From positions 2,790,001 through 2,854,000 of the forward strand of contig NZ_CP039731.1 of the NCBI RefSeq assembly GCF_005155025.1: a stretch of DNA of 64,000 nucleotides, written 5' to 3'. Position 1 is the stretch's first letter, and each line of letters starts with the position of its first letter. Positions 50,284-59,304 of the stretch are shown in pieces. The translations under genes were made by a program, and so were the position numbers. The notes under the pieces are model-generated. The model was given only the letters and a program-made list of their open reading frames with translations, was not told the origin of the DNA and did not search any database. Origin of the DNA: Aquitalea aquatilis. GTDB lineage: Bacteria; Pseudomonadota; Gammaproteobacteria; Burkholderiales; Chromobacteriaceae.

Positions 50284-50611
50284 TGACCGTGTGTGCAGGG
50301 GGGAGATACAGCAGCGGGTAAAGGGGAAGAATGGCGCGGGTGAATCTGTAGATGTCTGGCAGCGTGTTGGTCCGCGCCGCTGGATGGATGTACGCGACTT
50401 GACTGGCCGGGAACGGGTCGGCGATTCAACAAACTATGTTGCCGATGCGCGAGGCTTTTGTAGTTGGGTTGATGGTGTAGATGCTGACATGCGTGTTGTA
50501 TGGCGCGGGCGCACGTATCGAATCGTTGCGCCGCCGATTGATAAAAATGGCCAGCGCCGGGATATGGAATTGCTACTGGAGTATGACCATGGACATCAAG
50601 GTAACAGCTGA
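50276..50611 (+). CDS. Head closure / head-tail joining protein
   Basis: The 111-residue protein fits the SPP1 gp16-like joining family: DVWQRVGPRRWMDVRDLTGR, then MRVVWRGRTYRIVAPPIDKN and MELLLEY. The small beta-barrel caps the connector. It overlaps neighbours on both sides. Confidence 0.85.
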   Translation: MRSDRVCRGEIQQRVKGKNGAGESVDVWQRVGPRRWMDVRDLTGRERVGDSTNYVADARGFCSWVDGVDADMRVVWRGRTYRIVAPPIDKNGQRRDMELLLEYDHGHQGNS

Positions 50612-51077
50612 TGATGCGCAGCGACGTGTATTTGTGCAGCTTGGTGGCCTGGGTGATTCCTTGGTGGATCGTCGGGCTCTGTCCAAGCCGCTACTGTCTG
50701 GCGTGCAGATTATTCAGCGCGAGGCAAAGCAGCTGGCTCCCCGGGATAGTGGTTTTCTCCGGTCGCAGATCATCGCGTGGACAAACTGGAGAAAGACTGA
50801 TGCGCCGCTGACTGGTTTTGTGACGGTGGCAACGCGGGCCAAGCGAATGCGAAACGGCAAGCTCAAAGCTCAGCGTTTAGCAGACAAGGCCAGTAAGGGG
50901 CGGTCATCAGCAGTGGTGACAGCATTTTATGGGCGATTTCTGGAAGAGGGGACTGAGAAAATGGCTGCTGAGCCTTTCATGTCCCCATCTATCGAGCGTG
51001 TAGGTGAGCAGGCAACAGAAACCGTAATGGCGGGGGCGCGGGTGGTACTGTTGCAATTGATGGAGGCCAAGCTGTGA
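50589..51077 (+). CDS. HK97 gp10-family tail component
   Basis: The 162-residue protein has the gp10 pattern: VQIIQREAKQLAPRDSGFLR, then YGRFLEEGTEKMAAEPFMSP. Members act at the head-tail junction. The start at 50589 is chosen for ribosome-site spacing; ATG 50583 is two codons upstream. Confidence 0.87.
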   Translation: MDIKVTADDAQRRVFVQLGGLGDSLVDRRALSKPLLSGVQIIQREAKQLAPRDSGFLRSQIIAWTNWRKTDAPLTGFVTVATRAKRMRNGKLKAQRLADKASKGRSSAVVTAFYGRFLEEGTEKMAAEPFMSPSIERVGEQATETVMAGARVVLLQLMEAKL

Positions 51078-51493
51078 AAGATTTTGATCTTGCCTATGCC
51101 GTTGAGCAGGCTCTTGGCTCGGTTTTGGGTGATCGAGTCACCGTTGGTGATCTGATAGTGAAGCCTGAGGATATCCGTGAGCCGGCGTCTGTTATTCACC
51201 TGGATGAATCTGTGCCTGAGGACAAGGAAGGCATGGCGGTTCGTAATGATCAGGTTGATATACGTATTACTACGCTTATTGATGCTGAAGGTGGGCAGGT
51301 TTATAGCAGAATTAGACCGCATCAAATGCGTTTACGTAAGGCTCTTTTTGCAACTCATAATCTGAATGGTGTTCTGCATATTATTTCATTGAAGGAGCGT
51401 CGGACTCTTTACCAGTTCAATCGAGATGAAATGGTCTACATGATTCATTTGGATATTCGTATCCGTCACCGACGAGCGGCTGAGGAGCCGTGA
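51074..51493 (+). CDS. Tail terminator/completion-like protein
   Basis: The 139-residue protein starts with GTG overlapping the previous stop. It is placed between the gp10-like gene and the tail tube gene, where tail terminators lie. The sequence (LAYAVEQALGSVLGDRVTVG; RRTLYQFNRDEMVYMIHLDI) is compatible, but I do not recognise a specific family. Confidence 0.65.
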   Translation: MKDFDLAYAVEQALGSVLGDRVTVGDLIVKPEDIREPASVIHLDESVPEDKEGMAVRNDQVDIRITTLIDAEGGQVYSRIRPHQMRLRKALFATHNLNGVLHIISLKERRTLYQFNRDEMVYMIHLDIRIRHRRAAEEP

Positions 51494-51509
51494 TATCAGT
51501 ATTTAATGT

Positions 51510-51533
51510 CCCTGCTTCGGCAGGATTTTTTTT
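51510..51533 (+). terminator. Terminator with UUCG loop
   Basis: The stem CCTGC/GCAGG closes a TTCG tetraloop and is followed by a run of eight T. It lies before the tail tube gene. Confidence 0.75.
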
Positions 51534-51551
51534 GCCCAAATAGGAGGCGAG

Positions 51552-52079
51552 ATGAGTACGATTCAAGAGCATAGCTTTATCGGTAAGGGTGTGGTTACTC
51601 TGATCGATGGGGTGGTTGAACGTCCGCTGGGTAACTGCAGTTCTCTGGGGCTGAAGTTGTCTATCGATGAAAAGAAGTTGGCAAATTACAAAACTCCCGG
51701 TGGTGGTAACCAGAATACGGTTTATCGCATCAATGATGTAACGGCAGAAATGGATCTGCGTGAGCTGTCTCCGGAAAATATGGCGCTGGCCACTTCTGGC
51801 GGTGTCACCACCGACCCTGCTACCGGGGTGGCCTCTATCGAGGCACTGACGCAGGTTGGGAAGGAGTTCTCGTTGCGTTTCGATGGTCTGAACGAAGCGC
51901 AAGGTGGTGCATCTGTTGTTGTTGAAATCTATAGACTGAAGGTGTCCCCGGCTGACAGTCTCGATTTGATTAGCGATGATTTCGCTACCTTGAAGGTCAA
52001 GGGTGCGATCCTGGCGGACTCATCTAAGCCGGTTGGCAAGAGCCAGTACTTCAAGGTCGAGATGGCTACCAAGGTATAG
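51552..52079 (+). CDS. Major tail (tube) protein
   Basis: The 175-residue beta-rich protein (FIGKGVVTLIDGVVERPLGN; YRINDVTAEMDLRELSPENM; DSLDLISDDFATLKVKGAIL) fits phage tail tube proteins by size, order and pattern. It precedes the chaperone and tape measure genes, with one foreign gene in between. Confidence 0.85.
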   Translation: MSTIQEHSFIGKGVVTLIDGVVERPLGNCSSLGLKLSIDEKKLANYKTPGGGNQNTVYRINDVTAEMDLRELSPENMALATSGGVTTDPATGVASIEALTQVGKEFSLRFDGLNEAQGGASVVVEIYRLKVSPADSLDLISDDFATLKVKGAILADSSKPVGKSQYFKVEMATKV

Positions 52080-52088
52080 CATGTGTTG

Positions 52089-52107
52089 CTCCCGGTTCGA
52101 CCGGGAG
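52089..52107 (+). other. Hairpin after the tail tube gene
   Basis: A perfect 8-bp stem CTCCCGGT/ACCGGGAG with a 3-nt TCG loop lies ten bases after the stop. No T run follows. It marks the left border of the inserted J-like gene and could stabilise the tail tube mRNA. Confidence 0.5.
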
Positions 52108-52157
52108 TAACTCCTGTGATAGTCTGATGTCATGGATTTTTTAAGAAGGTTCATGAC

Positions 52158-52889
52158 ATGAGTCAGTCACTTTATGATTTTTTAGGAGTGCAAAATAATT
52201 CAGGTCCAGAAGTAATAAGATCTGCAATTAATGCTATGGCTGATAGGCATAGAGCTGATGGAGCTGATGCTACGCAAGCTAGAATGCTTTCTCTATGTGC
52301 TGAAATATTGCTTTTCCCAGAAAAAAGAATTGAATATGACAGGCATCAGGCAGCAAAAAAATCAACCGTAAGTAGTCCTTCCGTATCAGTTGAAAGAGTG
52401 GATTATGGTGTTTATCTTCTAACCCTGCCAATTGCTTTTTCATCATCTGTATTGTTTTTCATTGCGATGAGTTCTTGGCCTATTTTTGCTAAGGCAATCG
52501 TTAGCGGTCTATACAGTATTATGGCAGTTGTGGTTGGCATTATTGCTGCAAATGAAATTTTCAGAAACAGTAGTGATAATGATCCATTGCCAAGCTTTTA
52601 TATGTTCTTGTTGATTTCCGGAATTTGGCCTGTTGGATATATCTGGTATATGTCAGGCCGTGGCAGGTATAAATTAAAGAGTTTGTTGGTTGTGCCAATA
52701 ATTATTGTAATAGTATCATTGCTCTCATTTGTGTATCCTGTTGTTAAAGTTGAAAGGGCAATTCAGGAAGCTGAGCAAAAAAGGCAACAGGCGATTGAGC
52801 AAATTAAGCATGATCAAGAAGATTTAAATAGGAAGGCTGATGAGGGATTAAGAAACTTATTATCTCCTCAGCCAAGTTATCAGCAGTAA
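52158..52889 (+). CDS. J-domain-like membrane protein, probable phage moron
   Basis: The 243-residue protein starts with a J-domain-like fold (SLYDFLGVQNNSGPEVIRSA; LLFPEKRIEYDRHQ), but the HPD tripeptide is replaced by HRAD. Three or four membrane segments follow (about residues 78-200), then a charged coiled-coil tail (EAEQKRQQAIEQIKHDQEDL). It splits the tail tube gene from the tail chaperone, is AT-rich and is closed by its own terminator, all signs of a lysogenic cargo gene. A membrane role in the host, such as exclusion of other phages, is inference. Confidence 0.75.
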   Translation: MSQSLYDFLGVQNNSGPEVIRSAINAMADRHRADGADATQARMLSLCAEILLFPEKRIEYDRHQAAKKSTVSSPSVSVERVDYGVYLLTLPIAFSSSVLFFIAMSSWPIFAKAIVSGLYSIMAVVVGIIAANEIFRNSSDNDPLPSFYMFLLISGIWPVGYIWYMSGRGRYKLKSLLVVPIIIVIVSLLSFVYPVVKVERAIQEAEQKRQQAIEQIKHDQEDLNRKADEGLRNLLSPQPSYQQ

Positions 52890-52892
52890 ATA

Positions 52893-52916
52893 AAGCCCGG
52901 TTATCCGGGCTTTTTT
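52893..52916 (+). terminator. Terminator of the J-like gene
   Basis: The stem AGCCCGG/CCGGGCT with a 4-nt loop is followed by TTTTT, three bases after the stop codon. Confidence 0.85.
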
Positions 52917-52929
52917 AATTGGTGCTTCC

Positions 52930-53229
52930 ATGGCAAGTAAAAAAAGTAAAGTTGTCAAATTTGGTGATGTTGACATTGTTTTTAAGGAACTTGACGTTAG
53001 CGAAGTGCGTTCGCTGATGGGCATTAAGCCTGTTGATTATATAGATGCTTTTGCATTGGATGGGATTACCCTTTCTGAATTGGCTTATATGGCTGGTATC
53101 GCGGTAGAGGAATTTGACCGCGCATCTAGTGGTGATCTCGATGAATTATGTTCTGCTGCAAAAGAGGTAAACCCGCTTTTTTTCGGGATACGGGATCGTC
53201 TCGGAAAGTTAGTCGAGAGAGTGCAATAG
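52930..53229 (+). CDS. Tail assembly chaperone (short, G-like form)
   Basis: The 99-residue protein (VKFGDVDIVFKELDVSEVRS; LSELAYMAGIAVEEFDRASS) lies directly before the tape measure gene. A slippery T-TTT-TTC near its end joins it to a second frame. This is the gpG/gpGT arrangement of lambda-like tail chaperones, which coat the tape measure during tail assembly. Confidence 0.85.
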   Translation: MASKKSKVVKFGDVDIVFKELDVSEVRSLMGIKPVDYIDAFALDGITLSELAYMAGIAVEEFDRASSGDLDELCSAAKEVNPLFFGIRDRLGKLVERVQ

Positions 53230-53342
53230 CGTCACTGGATCGTGCAATCTGCGCACTGGTGACACTGGGGCATGCAAATATTTTGACGTATCCCTATTCC
53301 CTGTTTTCAGTAGCCTGCAAGGAGTCATCCAGTGGCAAGTAA
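52930..53342 (+). CDS. Tail assembly chaperone, -1 frameshift fusion (GT-like form)
   Basis: Slipping back one base at 53178-53184 joins residues 1-85 (ending NPLFF) to 52 residues of the -1 frame (RDTGSSRKVSRESAIASLDR, then AICALVTLGHANILTYPYSL) and stops at 53340-53342. The product has 137 residues. The second frame has no start codon of its own near the join and overlaps the tape measure start by 11 bases. Confidence 0.8.
53178..53184 (+). promoter_or_regulatory. -1 frameshift slippery heptamer
   Basis: T-TTT-TTC in the zero frame (CTT TTT TTC GGG) fits the X-XXY-YYZ rule exactly. It lies 45 bases before the zero-frame stop. GC-rich sequence follows, but I do not see a strong downstream stem. 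Confidence 0.8.
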
Positions 53343-56300
53343 TGACATGCTGATCCGCCTGGCGCTGCAAGGTGATGCTAGCGGCTGGGTATCTGAAGTA
53401 GCTGCAGCGGAAAAGAAATATGGTTCTGCTTTGCAGGGTATGGCCAGGCAATCTGCTCAGATAGAAATATTTGGCAAGCTTCAGAAAGATGCAAAAGCGG
53501 CGTCTAGCGAGTTTTTCAGGCTGAAAAAGGAGGCTGAGGGATACCGTACTGCTATCAGTCAGGCTACTGGGCCAACTGCTGATCTTGAGGCCGGTTTGGG
53601 CAAGACGGAAAAGGCGCTGGCAAGGGCAGAAAGCCGTATGCGTAAGCAAATATCAGCCTGGCGTGATGTGAAGAAAGAATTGGTATCCGGCGGGGTGGAT
53701 GTCAGCAATTTGCCGGCTGCGCAAGAGAAAATTCAGAGCAGAGTTCGTGATGTTGGTTTTTCCTCTGTTCGTGAGAAGTCGGTTTCATCCTCGCGTGAGG
53801 TATTGGGTGTAACTGATCCGCTGGAAATGCAATCCAAGGTGGAAAAGCTGCAGCTGGCATATGACAGGCTTCTTGCAAGTGGGAAGCTGTCATATCAGGA
53901 GCAGGCTAAGGCGGCAGAGCAGCTGCGTGTAAAGCTTGCTGAGCTTCATGGCCAGGCTTCTACGCCTGTTGGTGCAGGTTTCTTGTCTGGTATGCGTGGT
54001 GAGGTCGTTGGTGCTGTTGCTGCACTGGTAAGCCTGTCAGCGGCCTTGTATTCGGCATCTAATGTCGTGCTCGATACGGGGGGGCAGTTTGAGACGCTGA
54101 AGGTACAGCTGGTCGCGGTTGAGAAGTCCGCAACTCTTGGTACGCATGCATTTGCTGCCATGAAGCAGCTGGCGCTTGATTCGCCGTTTGGCGTAAAGGA
54201 TTTGACTGGGTCGTATATCCAGCTGCGGAACTTTGGCCTTGATCCCATGGCTGGTTCGTTGCAAGCAATTGTCGATCAGTCTGCAAAGCTGGGTGGTGGT
54301 CAGGAGAAGTTGACCAGTATTGGCCTGGCTCTTGGCCAGGCATGGAGTAAGCAGAAGCTGCAGGGTGATGACATCTTGCAGATGATCAATGCTGGCGTTC
54401 CTGTGTGGGACTTGTTGGGGAAGGCGCTCAATAAGACCACTGCGGATCTGCAGAAAATGTCCGAGGCTGGCCAGCTAGGTCGGAATGAAATCACTAAGCT
54501 GATTCAAGCGATGGAGGCCGACGCAAAAGGTGCTGCAGCTGGTCAGGTTTCCACCTGGCAGGGGGCATTGTCTCAGTTGTCGGATATCTGGGAGCAGTTC
54601 AAGGCGCAGCTGGCTGATGCCGGCCTGATGGATGTTGCTAAAGAACAGGTTGCTAAGCTCACTGAGATGATTCGCACGGCAATGGCTGACGGTACTGCGG
54701 AGAAAATGGGCCAGCGTATGGCCGATATCATCAGTGCCATGGGAGCTGTTGTTGAGTCAACGGTGGGTTTTATTCGTGAGCATGCTGATGCAATCAAGCT
54801 GCTGGCTGGCAGCTATGCTGGCTTAGTGGTTCTGCGGTCGGTTACTGGATGGATTACGGCGATAGGCGGTACGCTTAATGCATTGCGGGTAACGATGTCT
54901 GGTCTGAGCACTGTCGGTGCAATTGCTGATGTTGTCTTGGGTGAAAATGCATTGGGGAGATTGGCGGCGGTTGCTGGCCAGATTCGTACGCTTACATTTG
55001 AGGTTTCTGCATTTCGTGTTGCTACTGCTGCTGCATTTGGCCTGGCGGGCTTGGCTGTTGTTGCCGGCATCAAGGTGATGTCAGATGAGTTAGATCGATA
55101 CAATGCCAAGACTGAGCGGGCATTGGCGCTTTCTGCTCAGATAACGGCCAAGATGGTAGCTGGGCGGACCGAGGTTGGCATCAGGACTGATGAGCAGCTG
55201 AATGGCATGAGCAAAGAGCAGGTTGCTGAATATGGCGATGACCTAAGGCGCTCGCTTGAGAATAAGCAGCTGATGTTGCAGCGCCGTGCAGAGGCTGTTG
55301 CCAATTCTGGTGGCGATGCGTCGAAGGATCAGCAGTCTCGACAGCTGGCCCGTGAAATGCTGGCCTATCAAAAAGCTATGGATGGCTTTTCGGGATATGC
55401 GCAGCGAAGGACGGCAGCAGAAGATAGGTTTGGCAAGAATGTGGATGCCATCCGGAACGGTGCGCTTGCCAATTTGGCTGTTGATCTTGCTAAGGAGCAG
55501 AAGCTATATGATCGGGCCAATGATGATCTGAAAAAGGCGACTGATGAGCGGATAAAGCATCAGAATGCCTGGGCCAGCAATAAAGCAGTTGATCCAGCTG
55601 CAAAAAATGCAGATCCGCAGGGAGTTACTGACTATTACACGAGTCTGAGGAAGGCTGAGGAGCTTTCTCGCAAAGCTGCTGATAGTCAAAAGACGGCCGG
55701 GGCAACTGGTCTGGATAGTGATTTCCAGAAGGCTACACGGGATGCCACTGCTGCTGAGGCTGCATTCAGTCGTGTGATGGAGGTTATCAATCAGCTGCGT
55801 AGCGCTGGGAAAATCACTGAAGGTGAATTCAAGCTATTCAATGACCAAGCCGGAAAGTCGCAGGATAGTTTAGATGCCGGTCGGGAGCAGGTTGGTAAGG
55901 ATCAGTTGCAACGGGCTATGGAAAAGGTTGAGGCGCTGAAGCGAGCGGCTGAGGCTGTCAAAAACATGCCGATTGGTTTTGATACTGAGAAGGGTGTTTT
56001 TGATCTTGAAAAATTCATGGCGCAGATTGAGGAAAAGGCCCGAGCTCATCCGCTGACTATTCCGGTCAAGTATGTTGGTCCGGATGGTAAGTTGTTGCAA
56101 GATGCGCGTGCGGCTGTTGGCTTGACGACGCCCGGCTATGATACGGGTGGCTATACAGGTGATGGCGGTGTTAAAGAGCCTGCTGGCGTTGTGCATCGTG
56201 GCGAGTATGTTCAGCCGCAATACCGGATGCGTGAGCCCGGGGCGCTGGAATTCATGCAGGATTTTCATGTGCGAGGGATGAAGGCAGTTCAAGATCGGCG

Positions 56301-56520
56301 CGGTTATGGTATGGGTGGTTTGGTCGGCGCTGATTTCCCGTCAGTTGCTAGCCATCTGGATATTCCGTCACTGTCATCTTCGCCTGCAGCTATGCCGATG
56401 GGTTCGCCGTTAAATCTATATTTCCCTGGTATGTCTGATCCGGTAAAGCTACACGGTTCTAGTGATTCTGTTTCGCAATTGTTAGATGCCGCCCGGAAAT
56501 TTAATTTAAAACATGGATAG
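53332..56520 (+). CDS. Tail tape measure protein
   Basis: The 1,062-residue protein sets tail length. The tape-measure N-terminal domain is clear at about residues 240-430 (GQFETLKVQLVAVEKSA; ALDSPFGVKDLTGSYIQLRN; LQGDDILQMINAGVPVWDLL). Hydrophobic segments near 490-590 may enter the host membrane during DNA injection, and long helices follow. It starts with GTG after an AAGGAG site and is followed by a terminator. Confidence 0.95.
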   Translation: MASNDMLIRLALQGDASGWVSEVAAAEKKYGSALQGMARQSAQIEIFGKLQKDAKAASSEFFRLKKEAEGYRTAISQATGPTADLEAGLGKTEKALARAESRMRKQISAWRDVKKELVSGGVDVSNLPAAQEKIQSRVRDVGFSSVREKSVSSSREVLGVTDPLEMQSKVEKLQLAYDRLLASGKLSYQEQAKAAEQLRVKLAELHGQASTPVGAGFLSGMRGEVVGAVAALVSLSAALYSASNVVLDTGGQFETLKVQLVAVEKSATLGTHAFAAMKQLALDSPFGVKDLTGSYIQLRNFGLDPMAGSLQAIVDQSAKLGGGQEKLTSIGLALGQAWSKQKLQGDDILQMINAGVPVWDLLGKALNKTTADLQKMSEAGQLGRNEITKLIQAMEADAKGAAAGQVSTWQGALSQLSDIWEQFKAQLADAGLMDVAKEQVAKLTEMIRTAMADGTAEKMGQRMADIISAMGAVVESTVGFIREHADAIKLLAGSYAGLVVLRSVTGWITAIGGTLNALRVTMSGLSTVGAIADVVLGENALGRLAAVAGQIRTLTFEVSAFRVATAAAFGLAGLAVVAGIKVMSDELDRYNAKTERALALSAQITAKMVAGRTEVGIRTDEQLNGMSKEQVAEYGDDLRRSLENKQLMLQRRAEAVANSGGDASKDQQSRQLAREMLAYQKAMDGFSGYAQRRTAAEDRFGKNVDAIRNGALANLAVDLAKEQKLYDRANDDLKKATDERIKHQNAWASNKAVDPAAKNADPQGVTDYYTSLRKAEELSRKAADSQKTAGATGLDSDFQKATRDATAAEAAFSRVMEVINQLRSAGKITEGEFKLFNDQAGKSQDSLDAGREQVGKDQLQRAMEKVEALKRAAEAVKNMPIGFDTEKGVFDLEKFMAQIEEKARAHPLTIPVKYVGPDGKLLQDARAAVGLTTPGYDTGGYTGDGGVKEPAGVVHRGEYVQPQYRMREPGALEFMQDFHVRGMKAVQDRRGYGMGGLVGADFPSVASHLDIPSLSSSPAAMPMGSPLNLYFPGMSDPVKLHGSSDSVSQLLDAARKFNLKHG

Positions 56521-56541
56521 CCCACTTCGGTGGGCTTTTTT
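56519..56541 (+). terminator. Terminator with UUCG loop after the tape measure gene
   Basis: The stem CCCAC/GTGGG with a TTCG loop is followed by C and six T. It begins at the stop codon. Confidence 0.8.
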
Positions 56542-56554
56542 ATTTGGGGGAAAC

Positions 56555-57067
56555 ATGTCGCCTGAGCATTATGTTTATGTGGACGGGTTGGTTATTCCCC
56601 TGCTTGCTGGTTTGGAAATATCGCAAACCTATGCAGTGGTTGATGGCGGTAGCAGTATATTTCGTGCGCGCAGTGGTACTGCAAGAAAGCAAACGAATTG
56701 GACAAAGCTGAAAACTACCATTTCTGGATCGGGCTGGATGCCGGCTGGTTTGGCGCAGTTGGATCAGTCAATCCCGCATGAGTTGGATTGTATCGTCCCA
56801 AGAGTAATAGCTAGTGCGTCGCGGATGATTGCTATTCCATCGTACCGCTTGGATATTTCCCTATGTGGCCATGCAGTGGTTGGCGGTGAGCTGGTCCCGG
56901 CTGATGTTTCTGTTTCGGGTGGAGTGGTGACTATATCTGAGGTGGTAGGCGCACAGCAGTATCAGTTGACTTACTGGCCTCGCCTTATGGGTTTTGTGAC
57001 TGCTTCTAGTTCTGGTAATCCCATGGCAGCTTCTTGGGGGTGGGAGCTAGTATTTGAAGAAAAATAA
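56555..57067 (+). CDS. Putative distal tail protein
   Basis: The 170-residue protein (YVYVDGLVIPLLAGLEISQT; GSGWMPAGLAQLDQSIPHEL) directly follows the tape measure, where distal tail proteins lie. It is beta-rich with no membrane segment. ATG 56555 has a GGGGGAAAC site. I recognise it only by order and style. Confidence 0.65.
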   Translation: MSPEHYVYVDGLVIPLLAGLEISQTYAVVDGGSSIFRARSGTARKQTNWTKLKTTISGSGWMPAGLAQLDQSIPHELDCIVPRVIASASRMIAIPSYRLDISLCGHAVVGGELVPADVSVSGGVVTISEVVGAQQYQLTYWPRLMGFVTASSSGNPMAASWGWELVFEEK

Positions 57068-57076
57068 GGGGATGTA

Positions 57077-59302
57077 ATGATTAATGGCTCAGCTATAAAT
57101 AGTGCGGCAATCAATGCATCTGCCGGTAGCGAATCCCCTGTATCGAAGGCAGAAAAGATTTCTGTTCCTGTTGTATTGATGGTCACTGCGCTACCTTCTG
57201 GCTTTATGTCGGTGCCAATGGGCTTGAATGTATTGCCCGTATCGCTTCCTGCGGAGAGCTGGAATGTTCGGGTACTGGTTGGTGGTGTGGATCTGTCAGA
57301 TCGGGTGGAAGGCGAGCTGGAGATTGAGGCAGAGGAAGGCGCAGCACGGATTGCATCGGTGGTGCTGAGCCTTGCGGCTGGCGATAGCCTGGCTAGTTTT
57401 GGTGGGCAAAGCCTGGTTATCGATGTCCGGCCGATTATTGATAGTGCGTGGGTTCGCCGGTTTACTGGCCGTGTAGTACTGCCCCAGTTCGATTTGGAGT
57501 CTGGCCGGGTTGCTCTGCATGCCGCTGATCGTCGGCGTGATTTATTGGCACAATCCAGCCGCTCAGCGCTGGCCGCTATGCTTGGTGGTTATTGGTCCGA
57601 TCATGTGGGTGGCGAAGCTGCTGACAGCTTGCAGTATGCCGAAGGTCGGCTTGCTACCGTCGCCGGCAGCTTCGATCTGGATGCCTACGGAAATCCGCGG
57701 CTTACTGAATGGGCTGGATCTGGCCAGTCTACGACTGTGACTGATGACGATATCAAGGCCAATTCGCTTGAGGTCAAGCCGGTAGCGCTGAGCGATGTCA
57801 CCAACCTGGTAACCAATGACCAGGTCGGGCTGGGTACGGTTTCGACGACCAGCATTTGCGGGCTGATTCACGATAGTGCGAACGATACCGGCAAATCGAC
57901 AACAGACAATCTGACTGCTAATACCCGGCCGCTAATCGGCGGAACGGTTGAGCCAGGTGCAACGGTCACCCTGACCATTGGTGGGCAGTCTGTAGTCACC
58001 ACGGCGTCAGGTTCGGGATATTTTGCGGTACAGCCGCCCTATGCGCTGGCCCTCGGCATACATACCCCGCACATCACGGTGACCAGCAGCTGGACGTGGG
58101 AAGCCTGGGGAACCTCATTCACCGTGGTCACCGCTGCCGAGGCGAACGAAGGAGCGGTATCGTCGGCGGCAAGCGAAAAAGTGGCCAGCACTGATTGCAC
58201 GCTGGAATATCGCTACCCGCGCCTGCACCTGGCAGAAACGGTTTACCAGTGGTCGATGGGAATTTCCTACCCGGAGCTGGTACTCGGCCGCAATGGCCAT
58301 GCCTTCATTCTCCCGGAGCGGTCGCTGTTTGAGTCGGCCGCTAGCCAGTCCAGCTGGATCGTGGACAAGACGACATACACATCACCGAAACAAGGCAGTG
58401 CTGTAGTCGGCTATATCGACCGCAACGGTAATGTGATCAACGGTGCCCCCGGCCCGGCTGCAGATGTCGTCGAAGTGTTGATATTCAAGAACGAGTACAC
58501 CGGAGCTGCCGAACAGGACCCGCGCTGCGAGGCCGCAACGCTGTGGCTGCATCGTCGCATTGCCCAGCCGGTGACTGAGCGCTGGCGTGTCACAGTATCC
58601 GCGCCTGATTCTGTCGCGGCACTCGGCACCCGTAAAACCCAAGGGGCGACGGCCGCCGTGGATGCCACCAGCAGCTTTAATGCCGATGCCTGGGAAAAGG
58701 ATTTGAAGGTCGATCCGGTCATCAAGGCCAGCACCGATTACACAAGTCTGCCGACTGTTTCACGCGCCGATATCGATGCCGCTTTGGTCTGCCTGGCAGC
58801 CAAGGCCCGCCGTCAGATACTGGCCAGCCATCGCGCCAGTCGGGTGACATTCACCACCGTGGCCAGCGCGACGCTGGACCTGTCACAGCGGCTGCAAGTT
58901 GACTCGGCCGACCTGCACGCTATCGGTAAGGTTGCCAGGTTTGTCGAGCGCTACGCCATCGACAGCGGCCGGGCCGAGACTGACATCGAGCTGGCGATCA
59001 GTGCGCTGGTGGGTGTCGGTACAGCCCAGGATGAGCCGCTGCAAAGTCCAGTCATTACCGGTGCAGCTAATCTGTCGCAGTCGGCCACTGTGCCGGTACC
59101 GAGCGCGTGGGAAGGCCAAGGAGACCTGATTGCAGGTACGTCCTGGACTACGGGGGCAACGGGTGACACGACTTCGCAATACCCGCGCTCTGTCGCGCTG
59201 ACCACTAATGCTATTCACCCCTACATGACCGACCCGATTGATCGCCCGCTGACGTATGCCGTCACTGTGGCCATCCCGGTAGACCCATTTGAACTGAGGT
59301 AG
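57077..59302 (+). CDS. Putative tail hub / tail tip protein
   Basis: The 741-residue protein has WNVRVLVGGVDLSDRVEGEL and ARIASVVLSLAAGDSLASFG (about residues 60-110), typical of phage tail hub proteins that begin with a small beta domain. The central part (ATVTLTIGGQSVVTTASGSG) resembles an Ig-like insert. Codons become markedly richer in G and C from about 57,850, suggesting a recombination joint inside the gene. Attachment to the distal tail is inferred from order. Confidence 0.6.
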   Translation: MINGSAINSAAINASAGSESPVSKAEKISVPVVLMVTALPSGFMSVPMGLNVLPVSLPAESWNVRVLVGGVDLSDRVEGELEIEAEEGAARIASVVLSLAAGDSLASFGGQSLVIDVRPIIDSAWVRRFTGRVVLPQFDLESGRVALHAADRRRDLLAQSSRSALAAMLGGYWSDHVGGEAADSLQYAEGRLATVAGSFDLDAYGNPRLTEWAGSGQSTTVTDDDIKANSLEVKPVALSDVTNLVTNDQVGLGTVSTTSICGLIHDSANDTGKSTTDNLTANTRPLIGGTVEPGATVTLTIGGQSVVTTASGSGYFAVQPPYALALGIHTPHITVTSSWTWEAWGTSFTVVTAAEANEGAVSSAASEKVASTDCTLEYRYPRLHLAETVYQWSMGISYPELVLGRNGHAFILPERSLFESAASQSSWIVDKTTYTSPKQGSAVVGYIDRNGNVINGAPGPAADVVEVLIFKNEYTGAAEQDPRCEAATLWLHRRIAQPVTERWRVTVSAPDSVAALGTRKTQGATAAVDATSSFNADAWEKDLKVDPVIKASTDYTSLPTVSRADIDAALVCLAAKARRQILASHRASRVTFTTVASATLDLSQRLQVDSADLHAIGKVARFVERYAIDSGRAETDIELAISALVGVGTAQDEPLQSPVITGAANLSQSATVPVPSAWEGQGDLIAGTSWTTGATGDTTSQYPRSVALTTNAIHPYMTDPIDRPLTYAVTVAIPVDPFELR

Positions 59303-59304
59303 CC

